A stretch of 64,000 nt of DNA, taken from the NCBI GenBank assembly GCA_028671895.1, contig CM053813.1, forward strand, positions 7,626,001 to 7,690,000, read 5' to 3'. The notes below the pieces were generated by a model. The model worked only from the letters and a program-made list of their open reading frames with translations, was not told where the DNA came from and did not search any database. Position numbers and translations under genes: made by a program. Positions 47,358 through 60,381 of the stretch are shown one piece after another. The DNA comes from Oenanthe sinensis (Eukaryota > Streptophyta > Magnoliopsida > Apiales > Apiaceae). Position 1 is the stretch's first letter. Each line of letters starts with the position of its first letter.

Positions 47358-48379
47358 ATTACCCCCGGTTCCTTGTAGCCATTGAATGCAAAAGGGACCA
47401 ACCCTAAGATAGAATTTCAATCCTTCCACTTGTACCCCTTCTGAACTATTACACAGCTCCCATTACTTACTTCTAAGCTTACATGGGCTAGCCCATCGTA
47501 AGAAACAAGAAATAACCCACAGTAGCATTAATGCAATACTTCATTATAATTCACCTACTACCTAAAATTTCAAATTTAAAATTTACCTCGAATGATATTT
47601 GAACAGCATCATCAATAACCTTCGAGTGGAACCTCATTTGCTATGTGCCCGATTTGAACTAGAGGTTCCACCCCTTATCCTCTTTCATATCATTACCCAA
47701 TTAGTAGAGGCTTTTGAATTTCAAAAGCTAACATTTGCCCGAAGCTCCTGGGCTTCCTTATCCCTTGAAACTCTACACATTTAATTTCAAGCTTACTCTC
47801 CCACATCTCTTCAAAAATCTCAATCCGTCCGCGTTTCTTCATCTGCCAGGCTTAGTCAAGAATCCATTACAGCCCAAACTTCCAATACCAGCACCAAGCT
47901 TCCTTTCGTCACCACTATTTAAGGTAAGCTCTCTCAATTATATATTGAAGCAATCCTATATTTTTTAGCACACACCAACATCGTACCTCCATGCATTGCT
48001 TTCCCATTTCGCACCTGCTTGTAACCACATATTCATCTGCCTACACCACTATTATGTTTGTTGTACCTGATATGTATATGTGATGCTCAATCCTCCATAA
48101 CTGTTCCTTCTCATGTTCTTCAAAACTTGCATGCATCCCTTATGTCTATTTTGTACACCTTGTGATAATCATTGTATGCCTGTTCATGCACTTCTTCTTT
48201 CATGCTTCCCCCAATTAAACAAAGTCTGTATTCGTTGAAATATGAGTAAGGTCATGAAAATGCATATTCCGGAACCTGTTTGACATTAGGCCCAACATAC
48301 CTCATTGTGTGAAATCTATAGATTTTCCAATACCGGGCCCATACCACGGCCTAAGTCACTTTTTTTCTTTCTGGGACAG

Positions 48380-50082
48380 ATGTCGAACCCCACACTTTCA
48401 GCCGGTTCCTCTACCCCTTCAGCCAATAGTGACTCCTCCCAGGAAGAGACATCAACCGTAGGAGCCGGTCATTCAGTGGTACCTCAATAAGTTAGTGGTC
48501 GAACTAGATCAAGGGTTGTAGTTCTGGACGCCACTACAACTACCATTTCCTTAAGAACACCTAGTCCTCATGTGGACCCTTTCAAACCTCCCATAATTTC
48601 TACCACTCCCATAGATCTCTATATATCCCTTGAATTTTATTCTTCATGTAGGAATCCGAAAGAAGACCCCATTGGAAGGAGCCCCTAGAGAAAGAGCTGA
48701 GAGGATATTGTCTTTGTGTGCCAAACTATAGGATGGTGAAAGCCTATTGACAGTTACCAACTTAGAGATGTTTGGTTTCAGGGCTGGTAGAGATCCCAGC
48801 CTTCCAATTGATGTGGAAGAAGCTGCTGGTGGAACCTCCCATGATGAAGGTTCCACAGTTCCCATTACTTACATAGATAGCTTCTTTTTCTATTTGTTAT
48901 GCATGTGCACATATTTTTTAATTTTCCTTATGCCATGACCTCCACATGCACATACCACTATTCTTGTATGTTTATCTAACTTCTCCCTTCTATTGCTTTG
49001 CATATATGGCACCTATTGTTCCATCATTTGTCAAGAAGATTGTGAAGTATGAAGACATGTTTAAAGATAAAGATGTTGAGATGCTGAACACTCCTATTAC
49101 TACCACTCATATTCCTGCCACTCCTATTCCTGCCACTCCTATTTCTACAGCCCTTATTCTGCCACCCACTCAGGAAGCTGGGACCTCTTCAAAGAGAAAG
49201 ATGTCCACCAGCTCTCAAGGCACAACCTCCACCCATGATCTGCGTTCAAGAAAGAGGTCCCGGGTGGCTGTGGTACTTGTAACTTCTCCTGAGATGCAAG
49301 CCTTCACCAGGATGCTAGGGGAGCAGGTCCCAGAAAAGGCTATGGCTGACTGGTCCAAGATGAGAATGAATGAAGCTTCTTAAGCCCTACTAGCCTCTAC
49401 TGCTCAGAGTACTTTCTTATAACTGAGGTTTAGTGAGAAGCTGGCAGCAGCAACTAGGGATGACAAAAAGCTGAGGGAAGAGGTGTAGGAGTGGAAAACC
49501 AAGTTCAAGACTTCGAAGGAAGACAAAAAGAAGGTGATGGATGCCAACAAGAAGCTGAAGACTTCAGAATCTTCATTGACCAAAGAGAGGGGGCAGCTGA
49601 GCAATATGATCAAACATCAGGAGCCGGAGAGAGAGACCATGGAAACTACCCATGTTGAGCAGGTGTTAGAGTTGCAGTTGCATGTGGATGCCCTTCAGAA
49701 TGCAGTGAATACCTTCAAGAACCTTCGAGCCCCTCGAGAGAAAGCTAAGTATGAGGCATGCTATGAAAACGGTGTCGAAGACTATCTAAGATCCATGTAC
49801 GTGAAGGTGCCAACTTTTAATTGGTCTCTCCTGGGTGAGGATGTTGTGGCCTTTGTGAAGGAGTTAGAGAAAGAGGATACCACACCTGTTGAAGGGGACA
49901 TAGAGGTCCCGAACACGGTGGTAGCGGGCGAGAAGGTTGAAGACCTAGCTCCCGTGGCTCCTGGTTCACAGGTGAATGTTCCACCAGCTATATCAAGAGA
50001 GACTCATTCACAAACACCTGACTCCACGACACCTGCTGAAAAGACCTCCTCTATCACTAATGCCAATGCTCCTGCTCCATGA
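48380..50082 (+). pseudogene. Antisense ORF (aORF-like) of element F, broken
   Basis: Runs opposite to element F. First piece: ATG 48380 (right after a splice-acceptor-like TTTCTGGGACAG) reading MSNPTLSAGSSTPS, stopped at 48488. A second piece around 48770-48860 reads FGFRAGRDPSLPIDVEEAAG. The main piece starts at ATG 49006 (APIVPSFVKKIVKYEDMF) and stays in one frame to 50082 apart from stops at 49381, 49420 and 49486. It has Ser/Thr/Pro-rich, Lys/Glu coiled-coil (49440-49740) and YEACYENGVEDYLRSMYVKV regions. The ending resembles proteins labelled 'putative gypsy type transposon domain'. Tat/Retand elements are known to carry antisense ORFs between pol and the 3' LTR, which fits. Gaps between pieces are probably introns. 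Confidence 0.6.
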
Positions 50083-50577
50083 TTATCCACTCCTTGTCTT
50101 TTTATGATGCTTCCGTTGAACATTGACTGTCTTTTGGATTTCTGAATATTCTAAATGAAGGGGTGGGCACCTCTGATGCTCCACAGATGTTATCATGAAT
50201 ATTTTTCTCTGGCTGCTTGGATATTTTAATTTTCTGCTATCAAGATTTTGTTTTCTTCTAAAGTTTTTCATCTTTCATTCACTTAATGCATGTTTTTACT
50301 TCATTTTGAAATATCTGCAATAGACCTATGTAGCTTCCAAATGCCTTCCTTTATGGCCGGTGTCATGAGCTTAATTTTAACCTTGTATTCATCTATGATA
50401 GAAATCACCTTGGTAGCCTCTCATAACCCAGTGATCATATAGGCATAGTATCAACATAAAATTAATGAGTGAATAGGAGATATAGCTTGTATATGATATT
50501 ATGGGTGTTGTATAGTTGTCATCCTTCACATTAAGAAAACCTTAAAGGTGCCTTGATACCTCCTTTGGTGTTGGGAC
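50083..50577. other. Element F internal sequence without ORF
   Basis: Nothing recognised beyond probable 3' flank of the antisense ORF. Confidence 0.4.
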
Positions 50578-50765
50578 CTCACTATTGATGAGGTAACAAT
50601 GGCTTGGGTGGAACCTCTTCCCATTATCTAGTATCTTCATGATGATGAGGTTCCATTCTCATGGGAGGAACCTTTCTTTATGGCTGACACCTATCTGTTG
50701 ATGAGGTTCCAGTTACAAGGGTTGAACCTCTCCTCATTGCCGGTACCTCTCTATTGATGAGGCTA
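50578..50765. repeat. Tandem repeat with GATGAGG...AACCTC units
   Basis: About three units of 56-63 bp, each with TTGATGAGGTTCCA-like start and GGAACCTCTCC-like middle. Confidence 0.7.
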
Positions 50766-50894
50766 TTTTTCAAAATAGCTAAGTCCTTTTGGTTTCCCCA
50801 TAACTCGTCTATGAGGGGTCTTCTCAATATGTCATATGTATTGATATCATGATAATTGTCATAAGACAATTGTTTATTCAAGTATCTCTTGGAG

Positions 50895-52282
50895 ACCCTA
50901 GGAGCCAGGACTAGGCACCTCCTAGTTTGAATGAATGGAACCATAAGAGCCAGGACTTGGCACCTCCCAAGTTAAATGATTTGAACCTCAAGAACCAGGA
51001 TAAGGCACCTCCTGGGTCAAGTAGGAACTATAGGAGTCAGGACTAGGCACCTCCCATGTTAAATATGAACCATAGGAGCCAGGACTAGGCACCTCCTAGG
51101 TTGAATCAGTGGAACCTCAAGAGCCAGGACAAGGAACCTCCTGGGTTAAATAGGAAGAGTGAGAGCCAGGACTAGGCACCTCTAGATCTAGTAAAATGGG
51201 TCTGGATCCGAAGAACCAAACCAAAATGTAGGGAATCGAGATCTGATTTTGTATCCGAATTTGATAATCTAAAATGTAAATTAATCTGAAACAATCCAAT
51301 CCGAACCGATATCGGTAGCCGATATCTGTTCGGTTCAAAAGAATCAAATCCGATAATGATCCGAAAACCGATTCAATCCGATCCGAAAATAATACGAATT
51401 AACAGATCCGATAATGAACCGAATCGATCAAATCCTAATATAAAATTATATAAACTGAATATGGCTCAAACTAAATTATAGACTATATGTGTATTTCATA
51501 CATACAATCTTATGATCGTTACATTCACAAATACATTATACAATTATACATAATTCATACGTATAATACATTTTTTCATAAAATAAAATATTAAAAAAAC
51601 TTAAAAATAATATTTATTTTGAATTTGGTGGAAAGTAAAGAAAAGTTTTTATAAATTCATATTCTAAAAAAATATATTATATATGTACATACAAAATTTA
51701 TTTATATTTGTATTTGTCCCACAAGATTTTTTATAAAATTATTATATTACAAGTATTTAGTGGATTTTTTATATTAACCAAAGGTTGAACTAGAGAAATA
51801 TATGACTTAATCGATATAATTACTTTATTCAGTATTATTTTATCTAAACTATTATTTGACAAATTTGCTTAATAATCTTTATTTAAATTCAACGACGATA
51901 CATATTTATTAAAAATTAATAGAATTAAACTTTCAAATATAAACAAAATCTAGTTTGAAATAATAAATCAGAAACAAATTCTAAACCGAATTTAATCTAT
52001 TTTTTATCCGGAATTCATTCAAATTTTAATCGGATTTTGACCTAAACCGAAATCGTATCGATCCAAACCGAAACCGATTCAATTTATGCAAAACTGAAAC
52101 TGGATCCGAACCGAACCAGATATAAATATACTCTAACCGGAAATTGATCCAATCCGAAACCGAACTGTTTACCCGAATTGCCAAGTCTAGGAACCTCTCA
52201 GGTTAAATGATTGGAACCTCAGGATTCAGGACAAGGCACCTCCTAGGTCAAGTAGGAACCATGTGAGCTAGGACTGGGCACC
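50895..52282. repeat. 42-45-bp tandem array, interrupted by a hAT-like element
   Basis: Units contain GAGCCAGGACTAGGCACCTCC then a TTAAAT and GAACC segment; about seven units before 51183 and two after 52189. The array ends at the CACTA-like sequence. Confidence 0.85.
51183..52189. mobile_element. hAT-like non-autonomous element
   Basis: It interrupts the array exactly. Flanks GGCACCTC (51175-51182) and GGAACCTC (52190-52197) are an 8-bp duplication with one change. Ends are TAGATCTAG and, inverted, TAGACTTGG. Sub-terminal regions are full of ATCCGAA/AACCGAA words. No transposase ORF. Confidence 0.65.
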
Positions 52283-52715
52283 CACTACTAGAAAAACTGC
52301 CTACAACATCAGTTGCTAACTGATGTCTGAGGATTTTTTGACCGATGTCTTCGCATGTGATGTTAAAAGTATATACTTTACACATCGGTTTTTGACTGAT
52401 GTCTAATCTACACTTAGACAACGTTTTTTTTATAAATACTGATGTCTTTTTCCCCAATTTTTAAATATATTACATGATTTTCTTTTGAATATTACTATAT
52501 TTTGATGTCTAATCCCCATTAATATATTGCCTTACAAGGTACCAAATAGAAATTATATCGCTTTTATTAAAAAAACTGATGTCTAAGAATGGTATTAACA
52601 TCAGCCGTAAAAGAGTGTGATGTTAAAACATATATAACACATCACCTTCTACGTGAAACCAATGTTAAAACTCTTTTATAACATCATACCTTAACTACAA
52701 TCGATGTAAAACACA
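52283..52715. mobile_element. CACTA (En/Spm)-like fragment, one end only
   Basis: Starts CACTACTAGAAAAACTGCC, a typical CACTA terminus, followed by sub-terminal ACATC/GATGT-containing repeats in both orientations (CTGATGTCT, GTGATGTTAAAA). No CTAGTAGTG right terminus is present, so it is truncated at the LTR of element F. Confidence 0.68.
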
Positions 52716-53046
52716 AGAGCCAAGACCTCTAAGATTAATTCTCCACTTCATTAGATTCCTGAAACTTCCTTAAATTAGGTTCCAACCTTGATATAATGGA
52801 AGCTCCTTGAACAGTAGCTCCTCTGCCACACTAGGACCTTTTCTCCTAGTGATTCCTCGTCCTTGGATGAACTTTCCACATTCTGAACCTCCTTGGGAGT
52901 TTCCATGACTCATTTGATTACCATGGAACCTCCCCAACATCCCTCATTCTGCCTTGGAACCTCTTTAGAGGGCTAGTTATTTAGTGGATTTGACCTCAAA
53001 CAACATATGGGCCAAAATCTAGCTCATGTGATATTTTGGGACAACA
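52716..53046 (-). mobile_element. Element F 5' LTR, truncated
   Basis: Matches 47036-47357 closely; everything corresponding to 46352-47035 and the primer-binding site is missing. Confidence 0.75.
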
Positions 53047-53188
53047 ATACTGATCCTTTCTGCCATATTATTCAACAAGTTTATCTAATCTAGGATTTTA
53101 TGTTAATATATACATAGAAAGTTAAACTTTACTTTTTAATATTACGCTGGTCTAATATATATTAAGAAATTATTATTTGAAAAGTTGT

Positions 53189-53775
53189 CGGTAGAACCTC
53201 GATAAATGAATGTTTAGTAAACGAATAACCTCGATAAATGAATAAATTTATTCTGTCCTAATTTGAGCAAGTGGGCTTAATGAATAATTTCACTAAATGC
53301 ATAAACGAATAAATAAAATGTAGTCTTTATAAGTCCTATATAAATATAAATGAATAATCACCGTATTTCAAATAATATATTTTTATTTATATAATATATG
53401 AATACATTTCATCCAATAATAATTTTCAAACATATTAATAACTCATATATTTTCAAAAAAAATGCCACTAAAATTAATTGTTTCTTCCCTCTATCAAAAT
53501 ACAGCTTATCCTTAACTTCGTGTAATGTAGGGTACTGTACACTTTATCTATTTCGTGCACACATGTATAGTACAATAAATTTAGAATTTTAAAAAAATGA
53601 ATGTAATTAAATTTTATATAAAAATTATAACCACAGTGAAATTCTAAATACATTTGAACATAATATATATATAATAATATAATTAATAAAAAGTCTCAAA
53701 ATATTATATAAATGAATTAATATTCATTTATCGATAAATAAATATTATATTCATTTATCGATAAATAAATAATTT
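53189..53775. repeat. Inverted-repeat MITE-like sequence with CGATAAATGAATA words
   Basis: CCTCGATAAATGAAT occurs twice at the left (about 53197 and 53230), and the complementary TTCATTTATCGATAAATAAA twice at the right (about 53722 and 53750). Exact ends and target duplication were not found. Confidence 0.4.
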
Positions 53776-54032
53776 CATTAAATAAATATATATTTTTGAT
53801 TCTAAGCCTGTTCATCTATCAGGTTCTGCACCGGTTACAAACTTAAACTTTCATCATGTATACAAGTACTACAATTCAAACTGTTAGGGGGTATGAAGAG
53901 GAAACAGAAAACACATATAACACAAATTAATAATTAAATGCATACGAGCTCTCAACCAGCAGTCCAAAAGTGCTAATACAGATCCCGAGCAGTTCCCTGG
54001 CACTTTCGATGGATATGATTATGTATCTTTTA

Positions 54033-55557
54033 TCTTTTATATATAATAATAATAGTTAAATAGCACATTCTTAATTTAAAATCTATAAAAATTCAATTCT
54101 AAGCCTACATATATTCATGAATCAGTCCATTTTAAAAAAAAATTCATTAATTATCTATTCATTTTACCCACAATCTGTTTTAAATTAGAAAAATTTGGTT
54201 TTAATAAATTACTCAAATTTATAATATATGATTAATTTCCTTATTTGTTATTATTCAGTAATAATTGATTTTCTTATTTACAAATTTTAGCATACATACC
54301 TATGAACCCAGCTTATACATATAGTTTTTAATTTCTTTCATTTTTGAATTACAAATCTATTTATTTATATCTCATAATTATAATATATGAATAAAATTTC
54401 TATTAAATTTAATTTTCCAAGTCTATTTATTAAATTATTATTTTATGCTTTTGAAAAAACTTAATTAATGCTTTAGACTTTTACCATGATCAAGTCTAAA
54501 TTATAAAATTCTTTTTTTTTTTGAGTTTCAGAAATATCCCCATATTCGTGAAAGGTCCAAATGATCAAACTCTTCAATCACTTGTTAGAATCAATAAAGT
54601 TTCAAATCATTCATTTGAAAAAATTGAAGCTTTTTTAATTTAAAATATTTTATATTTTTCAAGTTCATTATTATACCCTTATACTATTCTATCACGAGTT
54701 AGTCAAATTTATTTTATTTTTTCAAATTTGGTTTAATATACTAAACCGATCTTTATTTTATAGTTATATATATATATATATATAAATGTCAATTAATCAA
54801 TAAATTAATATTTATTATTTTAAATAGCCATTTTAATGGGATTAATAAAAATTTCATTATTTTAATTTCGATATTACCTATATTAAGTTTGTATACAACC
54901 ATGCATTAATAAAAGTTGGTATACATTATTTTAATAATATTTATTATATTCAATATTATCACAAAATGATTAACATTTCCATATATATAATTTTTAGTTT
55001 CCATCATTTTTTAATTTCAAATCTATTTACTTATATTTAATAATTATAATATATGAATAATATTTTTTCTAAATTTGATTTTTCAAGTCTATTTATTTAA
55101 TTGTTATTTTAGGTTTTTGAAAATTTTTAATTAATCATTTATATATTACGCATGATCGAGTCTAAGTTATATTAAAAAAAACAATTATTTGTGAGTTTCA
55201 GAAATATTCCCATTTATTGGTCGGAGATCTACATTTATGAATTAAAAGATTCGAATGATTAACTTTACAATCATTCGTCAGAATCAATAAGTTTTCAAAT
55301 TATTCATTTGAAAAATTGAAACTTTTTTAATTAATAATATTTTATTTTTTTAAAGTTTATTATTATATTTTTATAATATTTTATCATATGTCAGTCAAAT
55401 TTATTATACTCTTATAGAACACAATAAAGATATATTTTATTAAAATGGTAAGATAAATTAAAAAAATATCTACAAAATGATAATAATTTATTTGCATACA
55501 TTTTTTAATTTTTAATTTTTTTTTAAATCCGGGTGAGAAGCACCGACAAAATACTAG
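54033..55557 (+). mobile_element. Helitron-like non-autonomous element
   Basis: Left end A|TCTTTTATATATAATAAT and right end hairpin GGGTGAGAAGCACC followed by CTAG|T (55554-55557), matching Helitron insertion between A and T without duplication. No Rep/helicase ORF. It contains a long internal direct duplication. Confidence 0.6.
54325..55405. repeat. Internal direct duplication in the Helitron-like element
   Basis: About 400-bp copies at 54325-54745 and 54995-55405, offset 670. Shared words include GAGTTTCAGAAATAT (54523 and 55193), AATTATAATATATGAATA and TAGTCAAATTTATT-type ends. Confidence 0.75.
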
Positions 55558-57110
55558 TAATTTATAATAAGCCAATCTCCCAATATGTGAGATCCAACAA
55601 CCCATCAAAAATTAGTCCATAAAGCTAACAGTTTAAAATACATTAATTGTTGACTTGTCGTATAAAGACAGTCTTATAAAAATATCAAATATACTTATTA
55701 TATTCAATATGTGTGATGTTACAAAACACTGCTAAAATTTTTTGTAAGTGCCAAAAAAAAGCAGAAATATTGAACAAACAGTCAATTATTTGTTTGCAGT
55801 TAACTGTTTAGTGCACCGAAAAATTCAACGTCTTTTTTTTTTGACGTAAGAAAAATTCAACGTCTTATTCCCTGCAGTTGTATTGTTGATTTTTATACAT
55901 ATTTTAATGCGCATATAAAATAAACTCGATAAATTATATTTATTATTTTTTCAGATAAAAATTTAATATTTAAAATTAATTTAAATTTTTTTTATTTTTT
56001 TATATGCATAAAAATACGAGTAAAAAATCAAAAAAAATTAATCGGGGACCTTAAATGTAAATACATTCAATTTACATGATCCTAAATGATTTAAAAATAC
56101 GTGTTTGACTAGTAAATACTCCTTCAATTTTTTTATATGTAGTTTTGATTTTTTACATACATGTTTAAGATCGCATAGTAAAAGTTATTATTTTTAAAAT
56201 ATTTTTTTAAATTAAAATATATAATCAATATTTTAATTAAAAAACAAATTTTAAAAAAAATATTTTTTATTATACAATCAAATACTGCGTGTGTCAAAAA
56301 TTAAAACGAAATAAAAAAAGGAAGGATTATTAACGGTCCACCACGCTCTAGCACCAACACACAGAAACTATTCTTCTCCGTCAAGCCTGTTAGATTTAGC
56401 GTGTATTGAAACCAAAACTTCAAATAAAAAATCTGGGGACTGTTGATCTTCTGCAAATTTGGCTTTAAAAAAAAGTTCGATGAATTTTTAATCATCTTCC
56501 GATGCATGTCAAATATAAAGTATCAAAACTAGCGCGTACAATTTATGCCTCACAAGTCACAACTGTTTGTTAAATTAAGTCGTCAACTTTGTAATGATAT
56601 TTAAAATTGTCTTATTTTTTTGCATATCCCCAGCCATGTCTATTAGTACTAGCTAAAAGGTCTTTTCAGCTAACCAATACATTGTACTCTTGGTCCGTGA
56701 GTGTAGAAGTACATTGATTGAGAAGCGTTCTGTCGCACTCGTTGTAACTCATTACTTGCTGGAATTGAATCACAGAGAATAAAATTTCATTGTAAATTAT
56801 AACATTAAATTTTGTTTTCTTGTAAAGTTTCAATTTTTAATTTAAGTTCACTTAAATTTTATAAAATGAGATTTATACTCTTAGAGTGAAGGAACTGTTG
56901 AATTTTGTGGAGTCTATGAAACTAAGAATTTCTATGTCCTGAAAGGAGTATTTAAGCCCTTGAAGTCACCTCTAAAAAATATTCAAGCCCCTAAAATCTT
57001 GGCCAAACCCATGAAAACGGAATTTTCACATTTGGATTATGATTTGAATTAAACTCAGTTTCTTCTCTTATAAATATTCTCACGTAAATCGTAATTGTAA
57101 AAACCTAATG
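55558..57110. other. AT-rich intergenic DNA
   Basis: No gene, RNA or recognisable element seen. CCTAA (57106-57110) is the expected left target-site copy of element G. Confidence 0.5.
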
Positions 57111-58002
57111 TTGTGCCCTAAATCTCACATGGGATGGATTTGGGCCTAGGGAGTTATTGAGGTCTAATCCATGATCTATAATAGAGGGTCCATTTATACT
57201 GAGATTTCGTTGTCCAGAGAGGTCCCGCTATGTCAGGGTTGGGACCTAATTTGGAGAGATTCCAGGTGGTCAATAAACTTGTGAATTCACCGTAAGAGGT
57301 TCTCTGTGATCAAGGTGAACCTGAAGTTGTGCCTTCCATGGGAAGTTCAAGAGGGTCTATTGAGGACCTGGGGTATCTGTTAAAAAGAGGTTACCTATCG
57401 GTGAGATGGGGTTCATAGGAAGCGAGAAGAGGAGGTTTTTCCTACCTGAACTTAGGTTCCTAAACATCAGGAGTCCGAATTATCTTTTCCTAGATTTTCA
57501 CATGCAGGATAACAATGGCACACACACACACATACACATATGGTGTGTATATATCAAATATACATAAAGGATGGAGGTTCCACAATCCTATTCAAGGTAG
57601 GAAACCCACCTTAACTCAAAATCTATCAAGATAGTGTTTGGATAATCATCAAACACATCACAAACATGGCTAATCTTATCATTCCAGGAGCCCAAACCCT
57701 AAGAACTACGTGGATATTTGATTCCTATATTAAGGGTACGTAGACAGTTTACACGGATACATGTTGGTAAGAATTACGAGTCATATACACCTTATATCGA
57801 TGATTCCGAGAACATAGCGGCGACTCTCTAAGCTCTTATTCTTTGGAAACCTTGTAAATCCAGTCTCATCCACCAGAAAGAACCACCTATTTCCGTTGGA
57901 AGGCTGCCGGGAAGCTGTTTCTGTCGTCCGAGAACCTCGCTATTTGTCTGCTATTTGAGTAAATTATCTCAACGGGTGTTGTACCAAATTCCTCTCACAA
58001 CA
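57111..58002 (+). mobile_element. Element G 5' LTR
   Basis: 892 bp with TG/CA ends; the second LTR is outside the window. Confidence 0.7.
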
Positions 58003-58049
58003 TTTTGGTGCTAGAAGGAGTGGATAAATCATCTTTAAGGAGGAAAATA

Positions 58050-58558
58050 TGTCAGACAATTCTGATAGCCAATAAATGCCAACGAACAACAATAAAGGCA
58101 GGAAGAAGAGTTTGACGAGTAATAATAAAAGTGTCATGAAGAGTATTCAACTGATTGTGAAAAGGCTGGACAACATGTAAAAAATTAATAGTTGGACGTG
58201 AAAGCATAAAAAGAAGGGTAAGTCATCATATGGGATAGAGGTCTCAGGTCATGGATAAGGTAAAAAAGAAACAGAAGGGAGGTCTCCAAATCTAGGTCTC
58301 TTCAAATCTTAGAGAGCCGGCGCATTTGACAGGCTAGGCAAGAAGTTGAGTAATAAGCACCTCTATCATGATTTGGAGAAATCTACCATGAAACACTATC
58401 TTAAGAGGTTCAAGCTCTAAGAAATGGAGATAAGAGAAAGTCGGACCTAGAGGCTATGCCCATGGCAGGAGGTCTTCAAAACGAGAGGTCATCCCATTAC
58501 ACTTGAGTTGTATGTCTAATGAAGAAATACCTCGAAGAACGGATAAGAGGAAGATTAG
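58050..58558 (+). pseudogene. Element G gag remnant
   Basis: An ATG at 58050 opens MSDNSDSQ then a stop; later pieces read as Lys/Asn-rich fragments. No full frame survives. Called gag by position after the primer site. Confidence 0.4.
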
Positions 58559-60058
58559 TGTTAGTGTTGGTGTCCTAGAGACAATACTTTATGATAAACA
58601 ATTAAGGATTATGTTTACTTGATTATTTAATTAATATTTATTATGTCTTTATTTACTGCGTTATAAATTGAAAGCATAATAAATGTCCTTGGAATATTAA
58701 TGCAAATTATATCTTTAAGTATGTGACTTAAAAATGAGATTATATGAATAGTATTAAATTCATAAAAGTCCCTAGTCGAGTATTATTTAAGGACAATAAT
58801 AATGCAATAAGACTAGCATGTTTATTGACTGATGACCACATCTCATTGGTCATAGGTATGATGATACTAAAGTCAAGAACATAAGTGCATGTCTCAATGC
58901 ATGACACTAGACAGACCCGCTGTGAGAATCTACATGTTAATAAGTGTCATAAGAAATTCTCACTGTGATAATGATGTAATGATCCTTTGACTTGAAATCA
59001 TTATATTTCTATACGAGAATTAATATACTTTGATTACACTCAAAGTTACCTTTAACCGGGTAATGATAAAGGTGGACATTGGGTATGCTATGAATCGTAT
59101 GAGAAATATGAATGATAGATATATGATTTAACCCTCCTATTTTAGGAGTGATATTATTGGCCTCTTGATTGAGTGAGACTATAAAATACATGGCCATGCT
59201 CAAATGTTGATTTGATTAATAGTCTACTCATTGATCAAGGAAACCCGGATTAAACGTTGAAGAGGATGACACAATACATATCTCGAGTTTGATCTATAAT
59301 ATAAGGTTAAAGGGATTATATTACATTGTACATTATTCACGAAAGGTTTAATTGAATCACCAATTACTATTAGTACTTGGGTAGCAATGATGTGTTACTA
59401 GATGCCGTTCATTGTTTATTATTTTATTATTGGAAAATAAAATTATTGCCAACGTAATAATAACCTAAAGGGTCACACAAAGAACGTTTAAACGGAGTGT
59501 TATTTAAATTATGAATTTAAATAATGTTATTATTATTAATTCGGATTTATTTATTCAATTAATTAAGTAACACTTGATTAATTATATACATATTAGAATT
59601 CAGATTTAATAATAATATAAATTTGAAATCTGAATGGGTTTTAAAAGGTCCAATCAGATTAGGGTTTTGGCTCAAGTCCCTCTCTCCCCTATATATACAT
59701 AAAGATGTATAGTTTAGGGTAACAGTGGAGATAATTCGTTTTTAATAAAACCCTAGCAGCTCTACGTTTTTGAGAGGCTAGAGAAAGAGAGAGACAAAGA
59801 GGCAGAAATAGGCTAGTACCTAACTCCGGTGATCGTTAGACGATACGACGTTCGTGTGGATACCGATAGAGAGCAAATTTCTGTGAAGGGCTGATGTGAT
59901 TCATCGCTTCTGGACCTCAATAATCATCATAAGGAAAGCTTTAATAAGGTACACATCCGATTCTCCATAATCATCCGTCAATTATACACGGATCTTGCGT
60001 TTGGGATTCATTTTTTTTATTTAGCATAATTCCGTTGCATATATGTGCCCGAATCCCA
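58559..60058 (+). mobile_element. Element H 5' LTR
   Basis: About 1,500 bp, TGTTAGTG to GAATCCCA, TATA box TATATATA at 59690-59697. A near relative lies inverted at 61395-60640. Confidence 0.8.
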
Positions 60059-60062
60059 AAAA

Positions 60063-60074
60063 TGGTATCAGAGC
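60063..60074 (+). promoter_or_regulatory. Element H primer-binding site
   Basis: TGGTATCAGAGC, the standard initiator-Met tRNA complement, four bases after the LTR. Confidence 0.9.
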
Positions 60075-60381
60075 TACGTGTATAAATAAGATGATTTGGT
60101 TACGTGTTTAACAGTTTTTCAATATATTCCAGTATGTATATGATCTGCCATGCATGTATATTGATACTGCCTTCGTATGAGATTTAATATGCATGCTGTG
60201 ATGTTGATGTATGATTAAAACTGTTACATAATGTGTATTTGGTTATTCATATAATGAGTACATATATGATGATACTAGCATGTTAATGATTTGCCATGAC
60301 TGATTTATATGCCTTATTGTGATTTGTATATATTATGCATGTGATTTGTAAACTGGTGGACAGATTGTGTTGGACATGATC

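Larger units (their letters stand above)
46352..53046 (-). mobile_element. Element F: gutted Tat/Retand-type Ty3/gypsy element
   Basis: Left LTR 46352-47357 (TGTTGTGAG to GGCACAACA on the + strand) and a truncated right LTR ending GGGACAACA at 53046. They share more than 300 bp (47045-47357 with 52727-53046). The minus strand shows a polypurine tract CCGGGGGTAAT just before TGTTGTGCCG, so the element reads right to left. Flanks ATGCT and ATACT fit a target duplication. No gag or pol remains; the only ORF is antisense. Confidence 0.75.
57111..58558 (+). mobile_element. Element G: Tat/Retand-type gypsy element, 5' end
   Basis: LTR 57111-58002 (TGTTGTGCCC to CTCACAACA) is followed by a primer-site-like TTTTGGTGCTAGAAGGAG and a decayed gag. 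Its LTR ends resemble those of element F inverted (TGTTGTGCC; TTGGTAC...CTCACAACA), so F and G are one family. It is interrupted by element H. Confidence 0.75.
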
